This document shows positions 54,142-63,850 of a DNA stretch of 64,000 nucleotides, one piece after another; position 1 is the stretch's first letter; each line of letters opens with the position of its first letter. This stretch comes from Bugula neritina (taxonomy: Eukaryota; Bryozoa; Gymnolaemata; Cheilostomatida; Bugulidae). Below the pieces are notes generated by a model, which saw only the letters and a list, made by a program, of their open reading frames with translations, did no database searches and was not told where the DNA came from. The DNA is taken from assembly GCA_964035545.1 (NCBI GenBank), contig OZ037768.1, positions 14,446,175-14,510,174 of the forward strand, in the 5' to 3' direction. The translations under genes were made by a program, and so were the position numbers.

Positions 54142-56565
54142 TTATGAATTCTGCGTACGTCTACTCAAAGCTGTATTAACATGGTGAAAGAGCGAGCAGC
54201 GTGATTGTGAAACGTGACTATGACTTATTACCTCCGGCGTATGAATCTTATTTGAATTTCCGCCGAGGCAAAAGTTGATATTTTCGTGGTGCTCACAACT
54301 CCCACGCTCTGCTCTCTTCCCCTCACGGCGTCTCGTAGGACGTTTGACCGCGCCCTGAACGGAACGTGGTAAGTCCTTGCGATACGCGGGGCCTGGCTTA
54401 GGACACCGTTTCTGAGGTGTCGTCACTAACCAAGGCGGTTTACGCACCCGTGGACGGTCACGTCTCTTGGGTGGTGCTTCCAGCCAGTTTGTGACAAATG
54501 GAGCTTTCCTAGCATCTCCGTTCGGAGCCTGGGGAAGTGTTGTCTCCAGCCATGGTGGTTTACGCACCCGTAGACGGTCACGTCTCACAGGTGGTGCTTC
54601 CAGCCAATTTGTGAGAAATGGAGCTTTCCCAGTACCTCCGCACGGAGCCCCTCCCTTGGGGGGTTTTTGCACTTCCAGGTCGGTTCCTGACCTAGGAAGT
54701 GGCGATGGCGGCTTGCACGCTAACGGCGGTGAGCGCACTTCCCTGAACGGGTGTGGCTTTTCCTGCCTCGCCACTGCTTTGGGTTGCATCCTAGGCGGTT
54801 TGTCGACCAGGTTAGCAGTCTCCGTCTGCCCGGGTCTTTCTGCACTTTGCCTTCGCCGCCCTACCTCGTCAGTAGGGGGGCCGTGCTTACTGACCCGGCA
54901 GACTCCGCACTGCCCAACTCTGTATTGTACATCACGCTCCATGTGAGGCCAATACCACCAGAGTTGTAGTTCGGTGAACACCTGTTGGGCTCCCCCGTGA
55001 GCCTGTTGGTGTACCTCTTCTATCAACTCTTGGCGGATGGCGGCAGGACAGAGGGTCCTCTCCTGGTCTGGCTGGTGGTGGTTATCGGCCAAAGATATAG
55101 TCAGTAGACCATCCGGCTCGATCCGCAGTGCGTTCCAACGTCGGCAGTACAGCTGCCACTCAGGGCAGCCCTGCTTCCGTTGTTTGTCACTGGGTCGTCG
55201 CCCTTCCCGTTTCATTCGATAGACGTCGGCTACCACCCCCGGAATAATTTCCTGGAGGTGTCCTAGCTCCTTGACGCCATCGATTGAGACAGGTTTGGCG
55301 TGGGAGTCCTGTGCCACTTCTGGGGGCATGTCAGGGTCCCCAAGGTGAGGTGTAGCCTCGGTTTTGTGTAGTGACGTGGCCGTCTCTGGGCGCTGTTCGT
55401 CATCCACGCAACCGTCTGATGTTCTCCCACGGGTCTCCTGGCTGTGGGGTGAGGCAGTCCTTCGCCCGAAGGGCGGCTTCTCTAGAGGACTTTTCATCGC
55501 GGTTTCCCGCGATGGCCTGCTGTTATCTTCTTGAACAGAAGGAGTACAGCTTGGTGGAGAGGTGGGTGGTAGGCTCACTGGTTCTGAGGGGGAGTGGAGG
55601 CATGGCACCGAGGTCTTTCCTTTCCGTGTCAGCTGGTTAGAGCTGCGGACAGGTGGGACTTTTGGGTGCGCGCTCTCTACAGCTCCCGGCTTGGAGGTAC
55701 GGCCACCGTCTACCTTGCGGTGGACGGTGCCCCGGGAGTGGCAAGGCATAGTACAGGTACGTACTACCGGCTCTTCTCCCGTTAGGGGATGGCCAAACTT
55801 ATCGACACAGGCGAGCTCCCTGCCGCCCATAATCATCGCAGATTTACCAAAATCAATGCGACATCCGTGTCGTTGTAAGAATGGCATCCCAAGGATGGCG
55901 TCCTCCTGGAGTTGTCCTACTATGAATCCCTCCTGGATAGTCTGGTTACAGACGCTCCCAGGGAGTTCAATGATACCGTAGAAGGGGATGCACGACCTGT
56001 CTGCCAAGGTGCCATGATCGCCTTCATACGGTTCCAACCTGTTTCGGATCTGAGCACTGAGTGTGTCAAAGAATCGACGACCCAGGAGGTTGGTGGTACA
56101 GCCCGTGTCCAACAGATATCTGGCAGGTTTGCCGGCTATCTGTCCTGGTAGAAACAGGCTGCTCTCGTGGGGATGTAGTGGTATCTTGGGTGACCTCATC
56201 TCCCTCACCTTGGCGGAGGGGTTAGGTTCTTGACGACGACTCGGGACCAGCTGCCGAGGGGCTGGCGCCGCGCCTTGCGGCGTTTGGGCACCTTTCCTCG
56301 CAGACTCTGCGGTCCGTCGTTTGTCAAACCTGTTGCGGGGTGGCATTGAGAACACCGGCGGCGAGCGGCTTGTACAGCCTGCTTGCCGTCCTGGTGGCCG
56401 TTCCGCGAGGTCCCGGACGGGTGTCCGGCGTGGCGGACGCCACTGTGTCCTCCCTTGGGGTTTTAACGGCGGCCCGCCGGATGTGGGAGCATCCGCGGGC
56501 CGTCGTAGTTTAACCCTGGTTGAAGTCGGGGACAGTGTTTCTGGAAGTGTCCTGGTCTTCCGCAC
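54142..56565 (-). CDS. pol-type ORF of copy 2: protease and integrase zinc domain only
   Basis: An 807-codon open frame in the -1 frame relative to gag, entered by frameshifting near 56508. Protease: LLDTGCT at residues 151-157 (catalytic Asp 153) and the AILGMPFLQRHGC segment near 223-235. A Pro/Ser-rich linker (about 270-430) replaces reverse transcriptase and RNase H. The integrase zinc-binding domain follows with H519, H523, C553 and C556 (H-x3-H-x29-C-x2-C). The DDE core is absent; instead there is a Pro/Arg-rich tail with a 40-residue tandem repeat (TNWLEAPPVRRDR / TNWLEAPPKRRDR). The frame has no interruption, which suggests it is still under selection or very young. Confidence 0.85.
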   Translation of the reverse strand: MRKTRTLPETLSPTSTRVKLRRPADAPTSGGPPLKPQGRTQWRPPRRTPVRDLAERPPGRQAGCTSRSPPVFSMPPRNRFDKRRTAESARKGAQTPQGAAPAPRQLVPSRRQEPNPSAKVREMRSPKIPLHPHESSLFLPGQIAGKPARYLLDTGCTTNLLGRRFFDTLSAQIRNRLEPYEGDHGTLADRSCIPFYGIIELPGSVCNQTIQEGFIVGQLQEDAILGMPFLQRHGCRIDFGKSAMIMGGRELACVDKFGHPLTGEEPVVRTCTMPCHSRGTVHRKVDGGRTSKPGAVESAHPKVPPVRSSNQLTRKGKTSVPCLHSPSEPVSLPPTSPPSCTPSVQEDNSRPSRETAMKSPLEKPPFGRRTASPHSQETRGRTSDGCVDDEQRPETATSLHKTEATPHLGDPDMPPEVAQDSHAKPVSIDGVKELGHLQEIIPGVVADVYRMKREGRRPSDKQRKQGCPEWQLYCRRWNALRIEPDGLLTISLADNHHQPDQERTLCPAAIRQELIEEVHQQAHGGAQQVFTELQLWWYWPHMERDVQYRVGQCGVCRVSKHGPPTDEVGRRRQSAERPGQTETANLVDKPPRMQPKAVARQEKPHPFREVRSPPLACKPPSPLPRSGTDLEVQKPPKGGAPCGGTGKAPFLTNWLEAPPVRRDRLRVRKPPWLETTLPQAPNGDARKAPFVTNWLEAPPKRRDRPRVRKPPWLVTTPQKRCPKPGPAYRKDLPRSVQGAVKRPTRRREGKRAERGSCEHHENINFCLGGNSNKIHTPEVISHSHVSQSRCSLFHHVNTALSRRTQNS

Positions 56566-57392
56566 CCCCAGCAGGAGGGGTGTCCTCTACCAGGCGACTG
56601 CACCGGTGGCCCGTCAAGCTCACTGGTGATGCCTAGCTGGCTTTCCAAGGCGGAGACCAGTTCGGCTAACATGTCGGTCATTTGTGCGACCTGTGATGCC
56701 ACCGTCATCTGCGTCACCTTGGCTACCGCTGGAGTTTCCGCGTGAGAAGCGGTAGGAGCAGCGGAGGGCTCCATGTCCACCTGACGAGAAGTCACACGGC
56801 TCCGGTGCAGCTGGCTGGCCAGGAGGTAAACCTCCCCTTCTGCCAGCGCACCTTCAACCGTGGTGACTCCCCTCGCCAAGAGTTGGTGATGGAGTCCCAA
56901 GTCGTTGATGGACTGCACGAAGGCATCATAGGTATACCTCTCACGGTTTACTTGCGGCAGATCGCAGAACGCAATCTGCGCCAGTCTCATAACCGTGGTA
57001 GCAGGCTCTTGTAGCGGCGTGTGAGGATCACGCCGTAGTCTCTGAAGACGGGCCCGCGCATCCACAGCGGAGATACCAAAACGGGCCCACAGGGAAGCAA
57101 AGATGCCATCAATGTCTGGTCCCACTCCGTATGGCTTGGCTTTGTCTGACAGCGCCATCCTGAGCTTGAGCAATGCTATTCTAGGTGGCCATTGTGCAAC
57201 TTCCATTACATTTTGGAATTCCTGAACAAATTGCTCCACCGGCTCTTCACCTGAGAAGGTGGGTACCCTCAGCCGGTACTTCTCTTCGTAACATTCCCTA
57301 TGTACTCGCACTTCTGGTTCTATAGGTATAGCAATGTTATCTTCCTCACCTTCATTCCTCCGAAGGGGTAGCTCTGTGCCTCTTTCTGTCAT
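56463..57392 (-). CDS. gag of copy 2
   Basis: 309 codons, ATG at 57392 just inside the primer site. The N-terminal half resembles a Ty3/gypsy capsid (VPTFSGEEPVEQFVQEFQNV; LLKLRMALSDKA). A CCHC zinc knuckle lies near the C-terminus (CWGCGRPGHFQKHC), intact C-x2-C-x4-H-x4-C. It forms the particle and binds the RNA. The stop TAA at 56465-56463 lies just past the frameshift stem-loop. Confidence 0.9.
   Translation of the reverse strand: MTERGTELPLRRNEGEEDNIAIPIEPEVRVHRECYEEKYRLRVPTFSGEEPVEQFVQEFQNVMEVAQWPPRIALLKLRMALSDKAKPYGVGPDIDGIFASLWARFGISAVDARARLQRLRRDPHTPLQEPATTVMRLAQIAFCDLPQVNRERYTYDAFVQSINDLGLHHQLLARGVTTVEGALAEGEVYLLASQLHRSRVTSRQVDMEPSAAPTASHAETPAVAKVTQMTVASQVAQMTDMLAELVSALESQLGITSELDGPPVQSPGRGHPSCWGCGRPGHFQKHCPRLQPGLNYDGPRMLPHPAGRR
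56471..56514 (-). promoter_or_regulatory. -1 ribosomal frameshift signal between gag and pol
   Basis: On the element strand: slippery G-TTA-AAC (56514-56508) in the gag reading frame, a 6-nt spacer, then a 12-bp GC-rich stem. GGCCCGC GGATG pairs with CATCC GCGGGCC around a 6-nt loop with one bulged G. Slipping back one base enters exactly the pol frame. GUUAAAC is a known slippery heptamer in arteriviruses. Confidence 0.85.
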
Positions 57393-57406
57393 CTTGAAAT
57401 ACGCAA

Positions 57407-57425
57407 AATCCCACTGCTGCCACCA
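57407..57425 (-). promoter_or_regulatory. Primer binding site, tRNA-Leu type
   Basis: On the element strand, one base after the 5' LTR: TGGTGGCAGCAGTGGGATT. This complements the 3' end of a tRNA-Leu (AAG/UAG-type acceptor end CCCAC-x-x-CTGCCA-CCA) with one or two differences. Confidence 0.75.
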
Positions 57426-57426
57426 C

Positions 57427-57769
57427 TGTTGTGAGTTTTAGCACAATTATCAAGCGTGGATTGCCTGCGTATTTAGTTTCAATTTAACTAGCAACTACTA
57501 ACAGAGCTTGCGTACGATAACCTTTATTTAATTCGATAAACATAATTATAACAGTATGTCAAAACCACAATACATCAATCAATTATAACACGTCTTACTA
57601 CTACGAGCCCCTGCTCTCAACACACATGGTTTCTGCTAGCTAACCCGCGAACAGTCACTTGACCGGAACCTTGTCTTCCGGTCCTTCTGATTGGATAGTA
57701 AAACATAGTTATAAGTATTCCCAAACAGGAGGAGACAAATGCATTATTATGCTACGTAATCCCATTACA
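57427..57769 (-). repeat. 5' LTR of copy 2
   Basis: 343 bp, same length and, by eye, same sequence as 52473-52815. It carries the element promoter. TATA-like stretches exist but I cannot fix the start site. Confidence 0.93.
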
Positions 57770-57881
57770 ATACGCTACTTTGATTAACTATTGTTGTGTT
57801 GTACTAGTAATTGTGTTGTGTAAAATATAAATATTATTCACTTGAGAGACCAATTTATTATTTACAAGCTATTTTGGCGCA

Positions 57882-58600
57882 ATGGCTAAAAGTTTTAAAT
57901 ACTCGGATATAATAAAAAACTATGAAGATCAAAACGTGAGTTGAGAGTTCTTTGTGTAGATTGAGAAATTGGAGCTCGTGGCAGAGCTACAGGGAGGGTC
58001 AGCGGATATATTGAAGTTACTACCTCTGTTCCTAGCAGAGCTTGCTTTCGCAGTTTATCAGCAGTTGAGCGCAGAGGTGAAGGCAGATTATGAAAAACTC
58101 AAAAGTGAGCTGAGCACAGCTTTTAGTATTGATGCCTTCTCATTATATGAGCAGTTGAAAGGCAGAACCCTGATGGAAGGTAAGTCTGTGGATGTTTATC
58201 TAGCAGATTTAAAGAGGTTGGTTTGTTTGATCAGACAGAAAACTGCAGATTCTCTGCTGAAGTGCGCTCTTGTGTCTGGGCTACCAGCTGATGTAGATAT
58301 GAGTCTAAAATCGTCAGTAAATGTCAGTAGACTAAAATTGCCTAAAATTGTGAGCAAAGCGAGTGCCATGCTCGCAATTAAAAATGAGAGGTCAAGTGTC
58401 ATTTGTGCTGGTATAAGGCAAGATGTAAGAACAACAGGGACAAAGTGCTTTGCTTGCTCAGGTCTGGGTCACATTTTTCATGATTGTGCCAATAACAAGA
58501 GGGATAGACAGCCTGGTGCTCGTAACCAGTAAATACGCAAATGCTTCGTGTGCTAGTTGCCGGAGCATTTAGCCCACCAATGCCCTGAACGTTTAGAAAA
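57882..58600 (+). pseudogene. gag of copy 3
   Basis: ATG at 57882, frame lost after about 20 codons, then open 57969-58532 (SLYEQLKGRTLMEGKSVDVY). It holds one intact CCHC knuckle (CFACSGLGHIFHDC). A second knuckle (CFVC...H...C) follows, broken by a TAG. Gag of a non-copy-2 lineage. Confidence 0.75.
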
Positions 58601-58649
58601 AGTCAACGAGAGAGCATCTGCGTCGGATACTCACCCCGCATCACAACAT

Positions 58650-58989
58650 TAGAGACGCCCTTTCCTATGACGAATCTTTTAATAAATGGTGTAACATTCA
58701 AATCATTGGTTGATACTGGGTGCCAGCAACTGTAGTCAGCTAAAATGTTGTTCACTTGTTGAGAGAAAATCATAGTTTTGTGCCAAAAATTGTGACAATG
58801 TTGGATGGTAAAATAACTATGTGTCTAGGGGAGGTTAGTCTAAAAATCACAGCAGGAACAAGATGTGTAAATGTTCGATGCCTGATATCAAAATCCTTGA
58901 TTTGTGGGTGTGCAACCATAATTGGAATAAATGCAGTGAAGGGGCTCGGAGGATTAACAGTGAGCTCTCAAGGTGTGCCTTTCTCTTGA
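58650..58989 (+). pseudogene. Protease of copy 3
   Basis: Contains LVDTGCQQ, the aspartic-protease active site, then a stop, then VTMLDGKITMCLGEVSLKI and a typical IIGINAVKGLGGL end. Broken by stops, so inactive. Confidence 0.7.
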
Positions 58990-59199
58990 CGGTGCTCGCC
59001 AATATGATAAGTTAGCAGTTGTGGCGTTCGGAGACTCTAATAAACCATGCAGTTTGCAAGTCGAGGATGCAGACTTTGTAGCGTCATTCAATGAAAGTGA
59101 CTTGGAAATAGAAAGGTGGTGAGCCAGTGTTGAAAAATCAATGTTGTCAATCTGAGATTCTTGAAAAATGCAGGAAAAGTTATGTGCAAGAGATTTGAA

Positions 59200-59900
59200 C
59201 TTGGATTGAAAATGGGTGGTTAGAAGAGCACAATGAAGCTGACCATGGCAAGGTTCAGGGAGTCATTCCTATGATGGCAGCGTTCCAACCCAACAAAGAA
59301 AGGAAAGTATCGCCTTTGATAGACAACAGCCGTGAACTAAACCAGTACATAAGCTGTAACCCTGAGGCAGATGTGGCAGTGTGCCAGGAAAAGTTGCATA
59401 AGTGGCGTAGGCTTGGTCCCAGTTGCTGCATGCTTGATTTGAAGAAGGCTTAATTACAGCTGTCCGTGGATGCCGAGCTGCTCAAATTTTCAGGCAGTTC
59501 GCTATAAGGGCAAGCTCTTTGTCACGATAAGAATGGGATTTCGACTCAATGTGGCTCGCAAGATTATGTCAAAGGTACTAGGCAGAGTACTTTTAATGGA
59601 TAACTCTATTCAAAAGGGGACTGATAATCACATTGATGACATTATTGTTGATGAAAAAGTGGTTTCAGTAATTAGTAGTAAGAGTTAAGGAGCACCTCAC
59701 TGGTTATGGATTAATTTCAAAAGACCCTGAAAGTATTGATAATGCCAGAGTTCTTGGCCTTCGAGTGAAGAAAGGTCCCTCCGAACAGTTGCGTTGGAAA
59801 AGAGACAATGACATGAATGTTGGTGAAGTTGTGACTAAACAGGATTTGTTTTCTTTGTGTGAGAAATTGGTGGGCCATTAACCTGTTGGGGGTTGCTTGA
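59200..59900 (+). pseudogene. Reverse transcriptase of copy 3
   Basis: SPLIDNSRELNQYISCNPEA is followed by the palm segment VRYKGKLFVTIRMGFRLNVA and the catalytic motif HIDDIIV, where the usual first residue is Tyr. Several frameshifts and stops separate the pieces. Confidence 0.75.
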
Positions 59901-60029
59901 GAGTGGCGTGCAGCTTTATGAAGAGAAGCACCAATGATTGTGGTTGGAATGAGTCAATCACAAAAAGCACAGTGGAAATGCTTGGTGAGACAATGCAGAG
60001 GCTTCAGGAAAAAGACCCAGTGAGTGGAC

Positions 60030-60335
60030 AATGGCATGTGTCTGTATCAAACTTTGGAACAGTGTGATGTGATGCCAGCAACCCGTCAGTTGAGATAGAT
60101 GGAGAGCAGGTGGAGGATGGGAGTTGTTACAGATTCAGTTACAGTGTATGCTTGGGTTCAGTCAATCATAAGTAATAGTAAGCGACCCAAAGTAAATGGT
60201 CTTGGCGAGATGCCTATCCGAAGAAGGTTGGCCATGGTTGCAGAATCGATAGAGCTGTATGAGCTTGAAGTAAGAGTTAGGTTAGCGAAGTCGGAAGAGA
60301 ATCTGGCTGACTTGTTGAGATGTGTTCCAAAGAGC
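60030..60335 (+). pseudogene. RNase H remnant of copy 3
   Basis: A DASN-type start near 60070 and VVTDSVTVYAWVQSIISNSK at 60123-60180, then LAKSEENLADLLRCVPKS, the end of the RNase H domain. The middle is deleted. Confidence 0.65.
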
Positions 60336-61480
60336 TAGTTGCAGACTCAAGTATGCTCTGTTGAGTGCGCAAGTAACTACTTTATCCCCCCAATAAGAGA
60401 TTTACATGACACAAACCACTTGGGTTCTGAAAAGACGTTACACTTGGCAAAATATAAGTGGGGTGATGCTGCCGTGAAAGAGGATATAGCTAAAGTCGTA
60501 AGGAAGTGCCATGTTTGTCGTCAAGTTGATCCTGCACCAGTAAAATGAGAGAGTGGCAAACTGTCAGTTGAAACAACATGGATCAGGCTTGTATTGGACA
60601 TCACCCACTGCAATGGAGTTCCTTTTCTGACAGTTATTGATTGTGGGCTAAGCAGGTTCTCAATATGGAGGCAATTGAGGAATGAAACATCTGAGTTGGT
60701 TGCAAAACAACTGGAGGAATCGTTCCATGAAAGAGGCCCTCCCAAAGAACTGCTGACTGATAATGAGTCGAGCTATCGTGGTGAGAAGATGAAAAAGTTG
60801 ATGGCTCGGTGGAAAGTTGAGCACATGTTTTGCAGTGCATATAAGCCGCAAGGAAATGGTATAGCGAAACGTTATCACAGAACAGTAAAGCGTATGATGG
60901 CTAGGTCTAGTAGAAGTGCACAGGAAATGCTGTATTGGTACAATTTCTCTCCAAGAATAGCAGGTCACACACCAGCAGAGCAGGTGCACAAGCATAACAT
61001 TCATTCCCTCCTAGATGTGAGTGATAATTCCTGCCGGCCATGAGATATATCCTTAAACCCATATCAACCAGGTGATGTGGTGTATGTCAAGCCTCCAGGT
61101 GCCAGATGCAAAACACCCTGGAAGAAGGGTACAGTCACAGCATTGGTTTCTAATACCACTGTAAAAGTTGATGGCACCAACTGGCATGTCAGCGTTATTA
61201 GACTCTGTCATGCAGGTCCAGTCAGCTATACCAATAGTGACAAAGGAGTGATGATAGAAGACGATGAATCAGTAGTTGAGGACAGTGATAAGGAGAGTGA
61301 TGTGAATAGTAATGAAGATGATATGCAAAATGTGGCTGATGAGCCTCCTATGGCTGGTGGCAGTGTCGCAGATGAAGGGGTGGCAGCTGACCATGAAAAT
61401 ACAAGCTATCTCAATAGAGACAGAAAAAACCCTGCTGGGCATAAGGATTATGTATTTTTTCATAGTTTATTAGTGATTTT
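60336..61480 (+). pseudogene. Integrase of copy 3
   Basis: Zinc-binding HHCC part (LHDTNHLGSEKTLHLAKYKW ... CHVC) at 60396-60530, then after a stop the DDE core 60594-61043: D in LDITH, D in LLTDNES, and in place of the third acid GIAKRYHRTVK, which has Lys where Glu is expected. The C-terminal domain is at 61077-61460 (VVYVKPPGARCKTPWKKGTV) with an acidic tail. The lost Glu and the stops mean it is inactive. Confidence 0.8.
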
Positions 61481-61603
61481 GATATCAAGGGGAGGTGTGT
61501 GTGTGTGTGTGTTTTATTTCATCATAATATAGTGTTTTACAACTAGCATATGTTACAAGAGCAGATAAACAACTAGAAAAGAAACATAGGAAAACATAAC
61601 AGT

Positions 61604-62934
61604 AGGGGTAACGGGGGGGGGGGGGGGGGGCACAACGGTCATAGGGGTACAAAAAGCCGGCCAAATTGTGAGAGAACTTATTGACTTGGAGTTGAGATTT
61701 TTTTTCATAAAAAGGTATTGACATAAATATTCAGCCTTTGTAGTTTCAACACTTGCGAAACATACATGTTGAAAAGGCGAGTAAAAAACTGTTTCTACCT
61801 ACTTTTTGTAAAATATTTTAGATGTCGTTAAAGCTTCATAACTTTTTACACTCAAAGGTAAGAAGCCTATATTTTACTGATAATGTTGCCATTGCTTGTC
61901 TCTACATTGATTAATTAGTATAACAGCAAACTCTAAAATAAGTTTTCCTTGAGGCACATTTATGTTCAATTTGGCCATCCGCGGCACAATGGGCCACGCT
62001 GACCGGGACACAATGGGCCACTTGATTATTGTACCCTGATCACTGTTATTAGTTTGTTTGCCCAAAAAGTTGGTTGAAATGTTACTAAAATCTATAGATA
62101 TAGCCATTTCTGACTTTTTTGTAAAATATCAAAGACATCATGGTAAGACTACAAAACTACAAGGTGAAGCTCCCTTAATATATACATTTGGTGAAGTTAA
62201 AGCTATGCTATTTTATACATAATACAAAACACTCTGCTGTTCCTACTAGTAAATAGTCATGATATTCATTATACATTATATCATTGAGGGAATATACATG
62301 TAGTTGACTAAAATGAATTGTGATTTGCTCACTCGCTCCCCTCCCCTCTCCCTTCCGTACCCCAGCCACAAACCGAAGCCATGCACCTTAGCTACAGTTC
62401 ATAGAAAAAGTCCATTCAAAATTTTGTAGCACATGTAACTAAAGTTTTTTTTTGATAAAAGTTTCTCTGAAGTGTAAATGAAAAACATTTTTAGTTCTAA
62501 ACGGTAATAATAATGGCACTGTGGAACCGATTGATGTGCGTTTGATTTTGCCTTCCTTTGCTATTCGTGGTGGCACAAACTGTACAGCTAAAACATGAAT
62601 TTTGCTGTAGATCTGAAAGAATATTTTTTAATTATTTATAATATTAAATAAATAAAGATCAGATGTAACAAAATATGCAAAGTTTCAATATATTTGTTGT
62701 GTCCCACCCAGTGGCCCATTGTACCCCGGTACCGGGGCACAATGGGCCGATTTTTTTGTCATAAAAATTTCATTATACTGAAATTTGTGAGAGAGATAAA
62801 AACAACAAACTGATACCTGTTATAGACAACAGATGCAGCATTAAGACTAGAGATTATTAAACTAGTAACTTGAAAAACAGACGAATGAGAGCAAAAAAAG
62901 TAAAATTCGGCCCGTTGTGCCCCCGTTACCCCTA
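61604..62934 (+). mobile_element. GGGGTAACGG-end DNA element, copy D (full length)
   Basis: Inverted ends GGGGTAACGGGGG...GCACAACGG and CCGTTGTGCCCCCGTTACCCC, bordered by TA on each side, about 1.33 kb. TA target use points to a Tc1/mariner- or pogo-type mobiliser. The left end has a G run of about 20 (61612-61630). Internal motifs GGGCACAATGGGCC repeat several times, including a palindrome at 62714-62749. No transposase recognised; non-autonomous. Confidence 0.8.
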
Positions 62935-63038
62935 TATAAAAATAAAACTGTCGGAAGTGATGATGAGGCCCAGTGCGAAACAGCATGGCTAGTGGTACGC
63001 CGGCCAAATGTTGGCATAACCATACAAGGCACCACAGA

Positions 63039-63323
63039 TCACTCAACAGAGTGGAGGTAATGCCTCAATTTTGTTTTAAATTTACCAAGTGGCTGTATAA
63101 TCTTTAAAAATTTAGGCAACTTATTCCACAGTGCAGATATTACAAAATTGGAGGTGCGTTGATCAGCAAATGAGGAATAAAATGGAACAGGAAGATATTG
63201 CAACTGATGACGAGTAGTATAGTGAGAGTGTGTCGAAAAGCTTCTTGAATAGTAGATTTTATGAGCTTTAATTAGCAGTTTGTACTTGTGTGGTAAATGG
63301 CAATCTCTCGCACCAGAGCCCAT
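63039..63323 (-). pseudogene. LINE (non-LTR) reverse transcriptase C-terminal fragment
   Basis: The minus-strand frame contains HYTTRHQLQYLPVPFYSSFA and SALWNKLPKFLKIIQPLGKF followed by KTKLRHYL. This matches the tail after the RT domain in jockey/CR1-type LINEs (Y-x-TR ... R-x-S-x-x-x-x-ALWN-x-LP ... F-x-x-K-L-x-x-x-L). No upstream RT is present; a 5'-truncated copy. Confidence 0.75.
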
Positions 63324-63413
63324 AGACCAATCATCATCAAGCCAGCCGTAGCTGCAATGACTAATGCTAATAGTTGTCTGGGCAAGTCTGGAGATTTTCC
63401 ATTATTAAGTAAC

Positions 63414-63850
63414 TGTTACGCATCGACTTGCCCCAGAGAATGCTGGAACATTCTGAGCTTCCGTTTAGATGATCATGTGGATGGACAATGATTGGCTGGC
63501 TGACCCCACCGTGTTATTCATAAGCTTGAGCTTATTGGTCAGCCTGTAAATGGGCTGATCTCAGTATATAAGGAGGTGACCACGCTGGCCCAGAGAGTTG
63601 GGGTGTAGTTGGTTACTGTTGTATTCTAAGATTGTGTACTGTTATTTTGCTACTTGTAATTATGTCTTTGCTTTGTTACTAATAAAGGAAGTAGGTGTGG
63701 CCTTTACAATATGCCAACCTACCATACATGTCTACCCATAAAACATTCTCGTACCTTTCTCTCAAATAATAACATTAGATTAAGTGAGTGCATTGGTTCT
63801 TCTCAAAACCCACAAAGTGGAATCATATATATCCCGAAATTCCACAACAC
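63414..63850 (+). repeat. LTR-like segment with promoter and polyadenylation signals
   Basis: Starts TGTTACGCATCG, has a TATA box (CAGTATATAAGG near 63564) and AATAAAGG near 63682. It may end at CCACAACA near 63850. No partner LTR or gag/pol nearby; a solo LTR or the left LTR of an element leaving the window. Confidence 0.45.

Larger units (their letters stand above)
52473..57769 (-). mobile_element. Young non-autonomous Ty3/gypsy-type LTR retroelement (copy 2)
   Basis: Complete structure on the minus strand: 5' LTR 57427-57769, primer site, gag, frameshifted pol, a third ORF, purine tract, 3' LTR 52473-52815. The flanking 4-bp duplication ATAC is at 52469-52472 and 57770-57773. The LTRs are 343 bp each and look identical, so the insertion is recent. 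The pol frame has protease and the integrase zinc-binding domain but no reverse transcriptase, RNase H or integrase core. It should therefore depend on enzymes from a complete relative. Confidence 0.9.
57774..61500 (+). mobile_element. Older decayed Ty3/gypsy-like retroelement (copy 3)
   Basis: Plus-strand gag, protease, RT, RNase H and integrase pieces in the order of a Ty3/gypsy pol, from a lineage different from copies 1 and 2. Many stops and frameshifts. The 3' purine tract (AAGGGGAGG, about 61488-61496) is followed by a TG run where an LTR should begin. The 5' LTR may be 52355-52472 plus 57774-57865, split by copy 2; this is inferred only. Confidence 0.75.

Noticed and set aside
53548-56629. 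Plus-strand open frames across copy 2
   Set aside because: Opposite-strand shadows of gag, pol and the third ORF in GC-rich sequence.
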